From Marinobacterium_D sp050908845 (GTDB lineage: Bacteria > Pseudomonadota > Gammaproteobacteria > Pseudomonadales > Balneatricaceae), in assembly GCF_050908845.1 (NCBI RefSeq), contig NZ_CP194171.1, positions 682,001 to 746,000 on the forward strand: DNA of 64,000 nt, given 5' to 3'. The notes under the pieces were generated by a model. It had not been told where the DNA came from. It saw only the letters and a program-made list of their open reading frames with translations, and did not search any database. Positions within the stretch are counted from its first letter, which is position 1. The number at the start of each line of letters is the position of its first letter. The position numbers and the translations under genes are program-made. Shown here piece by piece: positions 42,211 to 52,931 of this stretch.

Positions 42211-43578
42211 ATGCAAAACAAGCAGTCTATTCACGGGGCCTGGGCTAACCGCTGGATCTTTATTCTGGCGGCTACCGGGTCTGCTGTCGGTCTGGGGAAT
42301 ATCTGGAAGTTCCCATATATCGCCGGTGAGAACGGAGGCGGAGCCTTCGTACTGGTTTACCTGTTCTGCATCCTGTTGGTCGGTGTGCCGATCATGATGG
42401 CAGAGGTGCTGGTAGGGCGTCGTGGCCGTCAGAGCCCGATCAACTCCATGCGGGAGGTGGCCTATGAGGCTGGACATCATGGCCGTTGGGCCGGTGTCGG
42501 CTGGATGGGGGCGCTGGCAGGCTTCTTTATCTTCTCGTTTTATTCCGTTGTGGCCGGCTGGGTGCTCTATTACATCGCCGGTATGGGCAGCGGTAAGTTT
42601 GTCGATATCGGCAGCGAAGAGGCCGGGCAGATGTTCGGTGCCCTGTTGGAAGATCCGGAAACCCTGCTGATCTGGCACAGCCTGTTCGTGGTGCTGGTGA
42701 TGATGGTGATCGCCGGGGGCGTCAACAAGGGGCTGGAGCGGGCGACCCGCGTGCTGATGCCGCTGTTGTTCGTGCTGCTGTTCGTGTTGCTGGCCTACTC
42801 GATAAACAGTGGCTATTTCGCCGAAGGGTGGGATTTCCTGTTCCACTTTGAGCCGGAAGCGCTCACCTGGAATGCGGTGCTGGTCGCGCTGGGTCACGCG
42901 TTTTTCACCCTCTCTTTGGGGATGGGGTCGATCATGGCCTACGGTTCCTACATGGGTAAACGTGATTCCATCGGCGGCACGGTTCTGGCCATTGCGGGTC
43001 TGGATACCCTGGTGGCACTGATCGCCGGTCTGGCGATCTTCCCGATTGTGTTCGGTAACCAGCTGGATCCGGGTGCAGGGCCTGGCCTGATGTTCATTAC
43101 CCTGCCGGTTGCCTTCAGTCAGATGGCCGGTGGTCAGGTGTTCGGCTTCCTGTTCTTCCTGATGGTCGGTTTTGCAGCCTGGACGTCGGCGATCTCGCTG
43201 ATGGAGCCGGGAGCGGCCTGGTTGGTCGAGACACTCGGGCTGAGTCGCACCAAAGCGTCGATCCTGCTGGGTGTGCTGGTCTGGCTACTGGGACTGCTGG
43301 CGCTGGGTTCGTTCAACGTGACGTCCGACTTTTTAATCTTCGGAATGACCGCCTTCGACTTCCTTGATTTCCTGACTGCCAATATCATGTTGCCCCTCGG
43401 CGGGTTCTTCGTGGCTGTTTTTGTTGGCTGGTACCTGACCCGGGAGATGAGCGAAGACGAGCTGGCATTGCGCTCTTCGTTGATCTATCAGCTTTGGCGT
43501 GTCGTGATCCGCTACGTGTCGCCGGTGGCGGTTGCGGTAATATTTGCGCTGAACCTTTATCAGAAGCTCGTTGGCTAA
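42211..43578 (+). CDS. Sodium-dependent transporter, NSS/SNF family
   Basis: A 455-residue sodium symporter with about 11-12 helices. The first segment (WANRWIFILAATGSAVGLGNIWKFPYIAGENGGGAFVLVY, recognised by GSAVGLGNIWKFPY) forms the LeuT-type Na site. SLGMGSIMAYGSYM and AWTSAISLMEPGAAWLVE are conserved too. Length (under 460) suggests an 11-helix member such as TnaT/MhsT-like. Substrate is probably an amino acid but cannot be named. ATG 42211 is preferred to an upstream GTG. Confidence 0.92.
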   Translation: MQNKQSIHGAWANRWIFILAATGSAVGLGNIWKFPYIAGENGGGAFVLVYLFCILLVGVPIMMAEVLVGRRGRQSPINSMREVAYEAGHHGRWAGVGWMGALAGFFIFSFYSVVAGWVLYYIAGMGSGKFVDIGSEEAGQMFGALLEDPETLLIWHSLFVVLVMMVIAGGVNKGLERATRVLMPLLFVLLFVLLAYSINSGYFAEGWDFLFHFEPEALTWNAVLVALGHAFFTLSLGMGSIMAYGSYMGKRDSIGGTVLAIAGLDTLVALIAGLAIFPIVFGNQLDPGAGPGLMFITLPVAFSQMAGGQVFGFLFFLMVGFAAWTSAISLMEPGAAWLVETLGLSRTKASILLGVLVWLLGLLALGSFNVTSDFLIFGMTAFDFLDFLTANIMLPLGGFFVAVFVGWYLTREMSEDELALRSSLIYQLWRVVIRYVSPVAVAVIFALNLYQKLVG

Positions 43579-43596
43579 GCAGGTATAGGAGCAACT

Positions 43597-44028
43597 ATGG
43601 CTCAGGTAAACCGCAGCGCATTGGTATTGCACACTGCGGAGGAGATGTTCGATCTGGTTAATGACGTGCGCCGCTATCCGGAGTTTCTCCCCTGGTGCGC
43701 GTCGACCGAGGTTATCAGTGAAACCGACGATACGCTGGAAGCGACTCTCCACCTGTCCAAGGGTGGCTTGAAATACAGCTTTACCACGCGCAACTTTCTG
43801 CAGCGGCCGAAGCAGATGGAGATCACGCTGGTGGAGGGTCCGTTCAAGAGCCTCACCGGCATCTGGACCTTCACGCCGCTTAATGAAGAAGCGAGCAAGG
43901 TCGAGTTGAACATGCATTTCGAGTTTTCCGGTAAACTCACCGGCATGGCGATGAGCAAGGTGTTCAACTCGGTGGCAACAACGCTGGTGGATGCCTTCGT
44001 TATGCGTGCTGACAAGGTTTACGATTGA
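43597..44028 (+). CDS. ratA: RatA / Coq10-like START domain protein
   Basis: A 143-residue START/SRPBCC protein: VNRSALVLHTAEEMFDLVNDVRRYPEFLPWC is the family opening and the C-terminal amphipathic helix contains FNSVATTLVDAF. Homologues bind ubiquinone (Coq10) or were called RatA, reported to inhibit 70S assembly. It pairs with ratB (10-base gap) as in E. coli, where they lie opposite smpB and bamE. Confidence 0.93.
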   Translation: MAQVNRSALVLHTAEEMFDLVNDVRRYPEFLPWCASTEVISETDDTLEATLHLSKGGLKYSFTTRNFLQRPKQMEITLVEGPFKSLTGIWTFTPLNEEASKVELNMHFEFSGKLTGMAMSKVFNSVATTLVDAFVMRADKVYD

Positions 44029-44038
44029 GGTTGGCTGA

Positions 44039-44347
44039 ATGATTACGGTTGAAGTGGCCTACGCGCTGCCGCATGAGCAGAAGATCGTCGCGGTGCAGGT
44101 TGAAGTGGGCAGCACGGCATACGAGGCGGTGATTAAATCGCGTATTGCCGAGCAGTTCTCGCAGATCGATCCGGAGAGTGATCCCATGGGGGTTTTCGGC
44201 AAGGCGATCCGGGATCCCAAGTCGGAGGTGCTCAAGGCGGGAGACCGGATTGAGATCTACCGGCCGTTGATCGCCGACCCGAAAGAGGCAAGGGCGAAAC
44301 GCGCCGCCAAGTTGAAGGCGGAGAAGGAAAAAGAAGCCAAGGAATAA
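44039..44347 (+). CDS. ratB: RnfH/RatB family ubiquitin-like protein
   Basis: A 102-residue beta-grasp protein: ITVEVAYALPHEQKIVAVQV and DRIEIYRPLIADPKEARAKRA are RnfH/RatB signatures. The tail is highly charged (KLKAEKEKEAKE). Function unclear. Conserved neighbour of ratA. Confidence 0.93.
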   Translation: MITVEVAYALPHEQKIVAVQVEVGSTAYEAVIKSRIAEQFSQIDPESDPMGVFGKAIRDPKSEVLKAGDRIEIYRPLIADPKEARAKRAAKLKAEKEKEAKE

Positions 44348-44366
44348 CAACCTGGCGAGAAACAAT

Positions 44367-44397
44367 AAGGCCGGCGAATTGCCGGCCTTGTTTTTTA
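44367..44397. terminator. Bidirectional terminator between ratB and bamE
   Basis: AAGGCCGGC and GCCGGCCTT arms with a short loop and a T-run on the plus strand. Confidence 0.88.
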
Positions 44398-44733
44398 CTG
44401 CTGCTGCTCTCCGCCACCGGGGCGGAAGTCGCCGGAGATACGGGCCAGTTTGCCGTCCTCGAAGTAGAGGGAGACGCGTTCCTGGACGCGATCACCACCA
44501 CCGGGCTTGAAGCTGTAGAGGTAATCCCAGCGGTTCGGACTGAAGGTATCGGTGATCAGCGGGGTGCCCATGACATAGCGCACCTGGCTCTCGGTCATGC
44601 CCGGACGAAGCTGGTCGATCATCTCCTGGGTCACGACATTTCCCTGGGGAATATCAATTTTGTAGACTCCGGGGAATTCCGAGCAGGCGCTGACCAGGGA
44701 GGCCAGTGCTACATACATCAAAACCTTTCGCAT
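44395..44733 (-). CDS. bamE: Outer membrane assembly factor BamE (SmpA)
   Basis: A 112-residue lipoprotein of the Bam complex. The signal peptide ends in lipobox LVSAC (Cys17). YKIDIPQGNVVTQEMIDQLRPGMTESQVRYVMGTPLI is the SmpA/OmlA domain with DTFSPNRWDYLYSFKPGG. It is divergent from fur, a common gammaproteobacterial arrangement. Confidence 0.95.
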   Translation of the reverse strand: MRKVLMYVALASLVSACSEFPGVYKIDIPQGNVVTQEMIDQLRPGMTESQVRYVMGTPLITDTFSPNRWDYLYSFKPGGGDRVQERVSLYFEDGKLARISGDFRPGGGEQQQ

Positions 44734-44823
44734 CTGTAAATGACTTCCGTTTTCGCCCGTAAAAAAAGATAATGAAGTCTAACATTGCATTTTGTGAACA
44801 GCATAGCGATTAGAGATAAGAAT

Positions 44824-45249
44824 ATGGCCCTCGAAAATCAGGAGCTGCGGAAAGCCGGACTTAAGGTCACGCTACCGCGGGTGAAGATCTACCAGATCCT
44901 GGAACGCGCAGGGGAAGGGCAGCACTTCTCAGCAGAAGATATCTACAAGATGCTGATGGAGAGCGGAGAAGACGTAGGTCTTGCAACCGTCTACCGCGTG
45001 CTGACTCAGTTTGAAGCGGCGGGGCTGGTATCGCGTCACCACTTTGAAGGTGGCCACTCGGTATTCGAACTCGCCCGCGATGAGCACCACGACCATGTGG
45101 TCTGTGTGAAGTGTGGCCGTGTGCGTGAGTTCGTTGATCCGGAACTGACGGATCGTTTCAACGCCATCGCCGATGACCTCGGTTTCTCCGTGACCGACCG
45201 TACGCTTTATCTGTACGGTGTCTGCAAGGATGGCTGCGAAGAGCACTGA
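44824..45249 (+). CDS. fur: Ferric uptake regulator Fur
   Basis: A 141-residue Fe-dependent repressor. Winged helix with LPRVKIYQILE and DVGLATVYRVLTQFEAAGLVSRHHFEGG; metal sites include HHDHVVCVKCGRVREF and the C-terminal CGVCKDGC Zn motif. The ATG at 44824 gives the normal start (MALENQELRKAGLKVTLPR). A GATAATGA segment lies upstream (44767-44774), but no full Fur box is evident. Confidence 0.96.
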   Translation: MALENQELRKAGLKVTLPRVKIYQILERAGEGQHFSAEDIYKMLMESGEDVGLATVYRVLTQFEAAGLVSRHHFEGGHSVFELARDEHHDHVVCVKCGRVREFVDPELTDRFNAIADDLGFSVTDRTLYLYGVCKDGCEEH

Positions 45250-45266
45250 TTCCTTCGCATAGCGAT

Positions 45267-45296
45267 AAAAAACCGATCCATTGAGATCGGTTTTTT
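45267..45296 (+). terminator. fur terminator
   Basis: AAAAAACCGATC and GATCGGTTTTTT arms around a short loop. Confidence 0.9.
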
Positions 45297-45360
45297 ATTG
45301 CCTGTGGTCCACGGCCAGGGCGGTGTTTTTGCCGCGGCGACGACCCCATCGCGATCTGGT

Positions 45361-47034
45361 CTAGGCGGATTTCAGCATCTCTTTGGCGTGCTTGATGGAG
45401 GTGTTGGTGATATCGATGCCGCCCAACATGCGCGCCACCTCCTGTACCCGGCGGTCCCGCGATAGCATATCTATCCGCGTGCGGGTCAGCTCACCCTTGG
45501 CGTCCTTGCTGACAAACAGGTGCTGATGGCCCTGGGAGGCGACCTGCGGCTGGTGCGTGACGCAGAGGATCTGGGCGCGCTCGCCCAGTTCTCTGAGCAT
45601 ACGGCCGACCACTTCGGCGATGGCGCCACCGATACCCACATCCACCTCGTCGAAGATCAGTGTCGGGGTGCTGGAGGTCTGGGCGGTCACCACCTGGATT
45701 GCCAGGCTGATACGGGACAGCTCGCCGCCGGAGGCAACTTTCGCCAGTGAGCGCGCCGGCTGGCCCTTGTTGGCGCTGATCAGGAACTCCACCTCTTCCA
45801 GACCGCTGGCGTTGTAGCGGCTCGGATCCAGCGGGGTCAGGCAGGCGACAAAGCTGGCCATCGCCATACCCAGGCCGTGTAGCTGTTTATCCACCGCATG
45901 GCTGAGTGCTTCTGCGGCCTTCTGGCGGGCCAGGCTCAGCTGGCCTGCAGCGGTGAGATACTCCTGCTGGGCTTCTTTTACCGCCTGTTCCAGCGCTTCC
46001 AGTTCATCGTCGCTGCGATGCAGGCTGCCCAGTTCTTCGCGCAGTTTTTCGTGAAACTCCGGAATATCCTCCGGGTTGATACGGTGCTTGCGGGCGATGT
46101 CGTAGATGCTGCTGAGGCGGTCTTCAACCTCCTGCTGGCGCTCCGGGTTGATCTCCACCGAATCCATGTAACCGCGGATCTCCCGGCTGGCCTCGTCCAC
46201 CTGGATCTGCGCGCTGGCCAGCATCTCGGCGGCTTGCTGCAGTGCCGGTGCCTGGGAGCCAAGGCTTTCCAGCAGGTGCTGGCAGTGGTTCAGCAGGCTC
46301 AGGCAGTTCTCGCTGTCGCCGTCGCTATCGGCAGTCAGTGTGACCAGCTGCTGTCCGGTGGTGAGAATCTCGCCGGCGTTCGCCAGCACGCGCTGTTCCT
46401 CTTCCAGCTCGCTCAGCTCGCCGATCTCCAGGCCCAGCTGGTCCAGCTCTTCAACCTGGTAGGAGAGCAGCTGTACACGGGCGGTCTGTTCTTCGCTCTG
46501 TTCGGTAAGCTGGTTCAGCTCGGTGTCCAGGCGACGCCAGCGGTGGAAGGTGCGGCGCACCTGCTCCGCCTGTTCGGCCTGATCCGCGTATTCATCCAGC
46601 AGGGTGCGGTGGTGATCTTTCTTCAGCAGGCGCTGGTGTTCATGCTGGCCGTGGATATCCACCAGCAGCTGGCCGAGCTCGCGTACCTGGGTCAACGGTG
46701 TCGGGCGACCGTTGATGTAGCTGCGAGATCGCCCCTCGGTGGTGATTACCCGGCGCAGCTGGCACTCGCCGTCGGCCTCCAGATCGTGTTCGCTGAGCCA
46801 GGCGCGGGCTTCCGCCAGGGTGCTGACATCAAAACAGGCACTGATTTCGGCGCGCTCGCCGCCTTCGCGGACACAGTCGCTCTGTGCGCGATCACCCAGG
46901 GCCAGGCCCAGGGCGTCCAGCATGATGGATTTGCCGGCCCCGGTTTCGCCGCTGACCACGGTCATGCCGTGCTTCAGCTCCAGGTCCAGTTGGTCAACGA
47001 TGGCGTAGTTGCGAATGCTCAGTAGGGTAAGCAT
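45361..47034 (-). CDS. recN: DNA repair protein RecN
   Basis: A 557-residue SMC-like ATPase in double-strand-break repair. Walker A GETGAGKS is near residues 30-37, the ABC signature is ASGGELSRISLAIQ, and Walker B is TLIFDEVDVGIGG. Long central coiled coils lie between. The length is normal. Position next to grpE (divergent) matches pseudomonads and E. coli. Confidence 0.96.
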   Translation of the reverse strand: MLTLLSIRNYAIVDQLDLELKHGMTVVSGETGAGKSIMLDALGLALGDRAQSDCVREGGERAEISACFDVSTLAEARAWLSEHDLEADGECQLRRVITTEGRSRSYINGRPTPLTQVRELGQLLVDIHGQHEHQRLLKKDHHRTLLDEYADQAEQAEQVRRTFHRWRRLDTELNQLTEQSEEQTARVQLLSYQVEELDQLGLEIGELSELEEEQRVLANAGEILTTGQQLVTLTADSDGDSENCLSLLNHCQHLLESLGSQAPALQQAAEMLASAQIQVDEASREIRGYMDSVEINPERQQEVEDRLSSIYDIARKHRINPEDIPEFHEKLREELGSLHRSDDELEALEQAVKEAQQEYLTAAGQLSLARQKAAEALSHAVDKQLHGLGMAMASFVACLTPLDPSRYNASGLEEVEFLISANKGQPARSLAKVASGGELSRISLAIQVVTAQTSSTPTLIFDEVDVGIGGAIAEVVGRMLRELGERAQILCVTHQPQVASQGHQHLFVSKDAKGELTRTRIDMLSRDRRVQEVARMLGGIDITNTSIKHAKEMLKSA

Positions 47035-47144
47035 GACGACCTGCTCATGAATAGAAAGTCATGGTTATTTATACAGTGGTTTATGTATAAGCCATTTAAT
47101 CCGTGCCTGCAATCCTGCTGTACAAAATTCCCTCAAAAAATACC

Positions 47145-47173
47145 CTTGAATCATTTCAGGCCAGCCCCATATA
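47145..47173 (+). promoter_or_regulatory. Sigma-32 heat-shock promoter of grpE
   Basis: CTTGAAT (47145-47151), 13 bases, then CCCCATATA (47165-47173), a close match to the sigma-32 consensus CTTGAAA-N13-CCCCATNT. Confidence 0.85.
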
Positions 47174-47217
47174 GGAGGCCAGTACCCGTTACAACACATC
47201 TGTGGAGAGACAACGCG

Positions 47218-47808
47218 ATGTCAGACGAACAGCAGAAGCAGACTGAAACCCCCGAAGAGGCGCAGCCGGAACAGATTCTGGAGCCGGCGGCAGAAGACGT
47301 CGAAATCCAGGGCGAAGAGGCTGTCGACGCTGAGGCGCTGAGAGAGCAGCTGGCGCTGGCCGAAGCGGAAATCGCCGATCTGCAAAAGCAGCTCGCCGAG
47401 CTTCAGCCCCGTGCCCAGGCCGAAATGGCGAACGTACGCCGCCGCGCCGAACAGGACGTGGAAAAAGCGCGCAAGTTCGCCCTGGAAAAGTTTGCCGGCG
47501 AACTGTTGCCGGTGGTGGATTCTCTGGAACGTGCTATCGAAGCCTGCCAGGCCGATGATGAAGCGACCAAGAGCCTGAAAGAAGGCGTCGAGATGACGCA
47601 CAAGCTGTTCCTTGACGGTATGGGTAAGTTCAACGTGGAAACCGTTGATCCGACGGGTGAAGCGTTCAACCCGGAGCACCATCAGGCGATGTCCCTGGTT
47701 GATGCCCCTGATGCCGAGCCGAACACGGTCGTTGCTGTGATGCAGAAAGGCTACCTGCTGAACGGGCGTCTGATCCGTCCGGCCATGGTGATGGTAGCCA
47801 AAGGCTGA
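47218..47808 (+). CDS. grpE: Nucleotide exchange factor GrpE
   Basis: A 196-residue DnaK cochaperone that releases ADP. An acidic N-terminus and coiled coil (DAEALREQLALAEAEIADLQKQL) precede the core (RRRAEQDVEKARKFALEKFAGELLPVVDSLERAIEA). The C-terminal domain ends VVAVMQKGYLLNGRLIRPAMVMVAKG. ATG 47218 is the normal start, with GGAGAG 9 bases upstream. Confidence 0.96.
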   Translation: MSDEQQKQTETPEEAQPEQILEPAAEDVEIQGEEAVDAEALREQLALAEAEIADLQKQLAELQPRAQAEMANVRRRAEQDVEKARKFALEKFAGELLPVVDSLERAIEACQADDEATKSLKEGVEMTHKLFLDGMGKFNVETVDPTGEAFNPEHHQAMSLVDAPDAEPNTVVAVMQKGYLLNGRLIRPAMVMVAKG

Positions 47809-47835
47809 TTCTGACGAAAAAGCCATACGGTTTGG

Positions 47836-47864
47836 CTTGAAATGTAAAACGCCAGACCCATATA
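47836..47864 (+). promoter_or_regulatory. Sigma-32 heat-shock promoter of dnaK
   Basis: CTTGAAA (47836-47842), 14 bases, then CCCATATA (47857-47864), close to the sigma-32 consensus. It gives dnaK its own heat-shock start in addition to that of grpE. Confidence 0.85.
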
Positions 47865-47934
47865 GAGTTTCAACGAATCAAGACTGTTGTCCCCCGCCGA
47901 GGCGGGAGAAACAAAGAATATACTGGAGTCAAAC

Positions 47935-49857
<1,923 letters not shown>

Positions 49858-49949
49858 GCGTTCGCTACCTCTGATGACCATCTCGCGCTCGTTAACCCTA
49901 AGGGGCAATAAAGAGCGCGGGCAGGTCCGAGAACAGCAAAGAGTGGCAG

Positions 49950-49970
49950 CGCGGGTCCTGGTGACCCGCG
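49950..49970 (+). other. dnaK-dnaJ intercistronic hairpin
   Basis: CGCGGGTC and GACCCGCG, perfect 8-bp arms with a 5-base loop, and no T-run. It may lower dnaJ expression relative to dnaK or stabilise the dnaK mRNA, as in other dnaKJ operons. Confidence 0.55.
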
Positions 49971-50020
49971 TTGTCGTGTCCGGCTCCCGCGGAGTCATCT
50001 GACCAGACCAGATTCGGATC

Positions 50021-51160
50021 ATGTCGAAACAGGACTATTACGAGCTACTGGACGTTCCACGCGATGCGTCCGACCGGGATATCAAGAAGGCCTACCGCCG
50101 TTTGGCGATGAAGTACCATCCGGACCGTAACCCGGATAACAAAGAGGCCGAGGACAAATTCAAGGAGATCAGCGAAGCCTACGAGGTGCTTGCTGATGCC
50201 CAGAAACGTGCAGCCTATGACCAATTCGGACATGAGGGCGTTAACGGCCAGGGCGGCTTCGGCGGCGGTGGCTTCGGCGGTGGCGGCGATTTCTCCGACA
50301 TCTTCGGCGACGTGTTCGGCGATATCTTCGGTGGTGGCGGAGGCGGCGGTCGTCGTCGTTCCAGCGTCCAGCGTGGTGCCGACCTGCGCTACAACCTGGA
50401 CCTGAACCTCGAAGAGGCGGTTCGCGGTTGCGAGAAAACCCTGAAAGTCCCGACCCTGGTAGGCTGTGAAGTCTGCGATGGCACCGGTGCCAAGCCGGGT
50501 ACCAGCGCCAAGACCTGCGGCACCTGTGGCGGTATCGGCCAGGTACGCATGCAGCAGGGCTTCTTCTCCGTACAGCAGACCTGTCCCACCTGTCGTGGTG
50601 AAGGTAAGGTGATCTCCGATCCCTGCTCCAGCTGCCATGGCCAGGGCCGTGTCGAAGAAACCAAAACCCTGCAGGTCAAGATTCCGGCCGGCGTCGACAC
50701 TGGTGACCGTATCCGTCTGACCGGCGAGGGCGAAGCGGGCACGCATGGTGGCCCGGCGGGCGACCTCTATGTCCAGGTCAACGTGCTGCAGCACCCGATC
50801 TTCGAGCGCGATGGCAAGCATCTATACTGCGAAGTACCGATCAGCTTTGTTGATGCGGCGCTTGGTGGTGAACTGGATGTGCCGACCCTGGATGGTCGCG
50901 TTAAACTGAAGATTCCGGCTGAAACCCAGACCGGCAAGCTGTTCCGTCTGCGCGGCAAGGGTATCGCCCCGGTCCGTGGTGGCAGCACCGGCGATCTGAT
51001 GGTCAAGGTGACGGTGGAAACCCCGGTGAGCCTGAACAGCCGTCAGAAGGACCTGCTTAAGGAGTTCCAGGAAGCGACGGCCGAAGGGAACCATAAGCAC
51101 AGCCCGAAAAAACACGGCTTCTTCGATTCTGTGAAGAAGTTCTTCGAGGATATGACCTGA
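50021..51160 (+). CDS. dnaJ: Chaperone protein DnaJ (Hsp40)
   Basis: A 379-residue type I Hsp40. The J domain has the HPD motif (YHPDRN, about 33-38), a Gly/Phe-rich stretch follows (about 76-115), then four zinc-binding CxxCxGxG repeats (CEVCDGTG, CGTCGGIG, CPTCRGEG, CSSCHGQG). It stimulates DnaK ATPase. A gap of 163 bases with a hairpin separates it from dnaK. Confidence 0.97.
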   Translation: MSKQDYYELLDVPRDASDRDIKKAYRRLAMKYHPDRNPDNKEAEDKFKEISEAYEVLADAQKRAAYDQFGHEGVNGQGGFGGGGFGGGGDFSDIFGDVFGDIFGGGGGGGRRRSSVQRGADLRYNLDLNLEEAVRGCEKTLKVPTLVGCEVCDGTGAKPGTSAKTCGTCGGIGQVRMQQGFFSVQQTCPTCRGEGKVISDPCSSCHGQGRVEETKTLQVKIPAGVDTGDRIRLTGEGEAGTHGGPAGDLYVQVNVLQHPIFERDGKHLYCEVPISFVDAALGGELDVPTLDGRVKLKIPAETQTGKLFRLRGKGIAPVRGGSTGDLMVKVTVETPVSLNSRQKDLLKEFQEATAEGNHKHSPKKHGFFDSVKKFFEDMT

Positions 51161-51194
51161 CACGATGGCTAGTTTACGTCGTGAGGGGGTAAGC

Positions 51195-52052
51195 ATGTAC
51201 GAAATGCCGCTCTCCGTGGATGAGCTTTGGTCCCGCATACGTGACGAAGCGCGCGGGCTTGTGGATTATGAGCCGCTGCTGGCGAGTTTCTATCACGCCA
51301 CCATCATCGGCCACACGGACCTGCGGGGGGCGCTCTCCTTCCTGCTGTCCAGCAAACTGGCGGATGAGGTGGTGTCGGCCATGGCGCTGCGTGAGATCAT
51401 CGAGCAGGCCTATGAGGCGGATGAATGCCTCATAGAGGCGGCCTGTGCCGATATCCAGGCGGTCTGCACCCGTGACCCGGCGGTGGAGCGGTTCTCGACG
51501 GTACTGCTTTACCTGAAAGGATTTCAGGCGATCCAGGCCCACCGTGTAGCGCACTGGATGTGGCAGCAGGACCGGCGCTCCCTGGCGCTCTACATCCAGA
51601 GCCGTGTCAGCACCATCTTCCAGGTGGATATCCACCCGGCGGCCAACATCGGTTTTGGTGTCATGTTCGACCATGCCACCGGTATCGTGGTGGGTGAGAC
51701 CTGCGTCATCGAAAACGACGTCTCTATCCTGCAGTCGGTGACCCTCGGCGGTACCGGCAAGGAGAGTGGCGATCGTCATCCGAAGATCCGCAAGGGGGTG
51801 ATGATCGGTGCCGGTTCCAAGATCCTCGGCAATATCGAAGTGGGCGAGTGTGCCCGCGTCGGTGCCGGCAGCGTGGTGCTGAATGCTGTGCCGCCACACA
51901 CCACGGTGGTGGGTGTTCCGGCGCAGGTCGTGGGTTGCGCAGGCTGCGATACCCCGGCACTGGACATGGATCAGACCATCAGAAATGCAGAGCCGGATTG
52001 CGACGGCGATCAGAACTCAGATAAAGCACCCTGTAACAGGAAGCACGCATGA
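51195..52052 (+). CDS. cysE: Serine O-acetyltransferase CysE
   Basis: A 285-residue hexapeptide-repeat enzyme making O-acetylserine for cysteine synthesis. The helical N-terminus matches E. coli CysE (EARGLVDYEPLLASFYHATI, DIQAVCTRDPAVERFS). The left-handed beta-helix has IHPAANIGFGVMFDHATGIVVGE. The ATG at 51195 has a strong GAGGGGG sequence; an in-frame ATG at 51165 lacks good spacing. It lies between dnaJ and dapB, which are usually adjacent in pseudomonads, and overlaps dapB by four bases. Confidence 0.93.
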   Translation: MYEMPLSVDELWSRIRDEARGLVDYEPLLASFYHATIIGHTDLRGALSFLLSSKLADEVVSAMALREIIEQAYEADECLIEAACADIQAVCTRDPAVERFSTVLLYLKGFQAIQAHRVAHWMWQQDRRSLALYIQSRVSTIFQVDIHPAANIGFGVMFDHATGIVVGETCVIENDVSILQSVTLGGTGKESGDRHPKIRKGVMIGAGSKILGNIEVGECARVGAGSVVLNAVPPHTTVVGVPAQVVGCAGCDTPALDMDQTIRNAEPDCDGDQNSDKAPCNRKHA

Positions 52053-52858
52053 CAAGAATTGCAGTGATCGGCGCCGCCGGTCGAATGGGCAAAACCCTGA
52101 TCGAAGCGATTACCCTGACCGAGGGCGCGGAACTGACCGCAGCCATCGTTGAACCGGGCAGCAGCCTGAACGGCGCCGATGCCGGTGAGCTGGCCGGTGT
52201 CGGCAAGCTGAACGTACAGATCGCCGCCGATCTGGATGTGGTTAAACAGGATTTCGATCTGCTGATCGATTTCACCATGCCCAGCGTAACTATGGAAAAC
52301 CTGGCGTTCTGTCGTGCCAACGGCAAGATGATGGTGATCGGTACTACGGGTCTTGATGATGAGCAGAAGGCTCAGCTTCAGGCAGCGGCGAAAGAGATAC
52401 CCATCGTGTTCGCACCGAACATGAGCGTGGGCGTGAACCTCTGCTTCAAGCTGCTGGAAGTGGCGGCCAAGGCGCTGGGTGAAGACAGCGGTTACGATAT
52501 CGAAGTGATCGAAGCGCATCACCGTCACAAGATCGACTCCCCGTCCGGCACGGCGCTGCGTATGGGCGAAGTGGTTGCCGATGCACTGGGACGTGATCTG
52601 AAAGAGTGTGCCGTTTATGGCCGTGAAGGTCAGATCGGCCCTCGCACCGCTCGCGAGATCGGTTTCGAAACCATCCGCGCCGGTGATGTGGTCGGTGATC
52701 ACACCGTGCTGTTCGCCACCGAAGGTGAACGCATCGAGATTACTCACAAGGCATCCAGCCGGATGACCTTTGCCAAGGGCGCCGTACGCGCTGCCCGTTG
52801 GCTGGACTCGCGTCCAGCAGGTCTTTACGACATGCAGGACGTGCTCGGCCTGCGCTGA
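52049..52858 (+). CDS. dapB: 4-hydroxy-tetrahydrodipicolinate reductase
   Basis: A 269-residue enzyme of lysine and diaminopimelate synthesis, NAD(P)H-dependent. The Rossmann motif VIGAAGRMG is at about 5-13, GTTGL near 95, and the DapB signature EVIEAHHRHKIDSPSGTAL contains the catalytic His-His-x-x-Lys. The start overlaps the cysE stop (ATGA). It ends in a strong terminator. Confidence 0.96.
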   Translation: MTRIAVIGAAGRMGKTLIEAITLTEGAELTAAIVEPGSSLNGADAGELAGVGKLNVQIAADLDVVKQDFDLLIDFTMPSVTMENLAFCRANGKMMVIGTTGLDDEQKAQLQAAAKEIPIVFAPNMSVGVNLCFKLLEVAAKALGEDSGYDIEVIEAHHRHKIDSPSGTALRMGEVVADALGRDLKECAVYGREGQIGPRTAREIGFETIRAGDVVGDHTVLFATEGERIEITHKASSRMTFAKGAVRAARWLDSRPAGLYDMQDVLGLR

Positions 52859-52895
52859 TTTGCGCGGCCCTTTCCGTTGTATGTTGTTCCCTTTT

Positions 52896-52919
52896 AGCCC
52901 GCTTTTTGCGGGCTTTTTA
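52896..52919 (+). terminator. dapB terminator
   Basis: AGCCCGC and GCGGGCT arms around a T-rich loop, then a T-run. Confidence 0.9.
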
Positions 52920-52931
52920 TTGTCGCTCTTA

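Noticed and set aside
44734..44823. A Fur box in the bamE/fur gap
   Set aside because: Only a partial GATAATGA match is seen; the second half does not fit the 19-base consensus.
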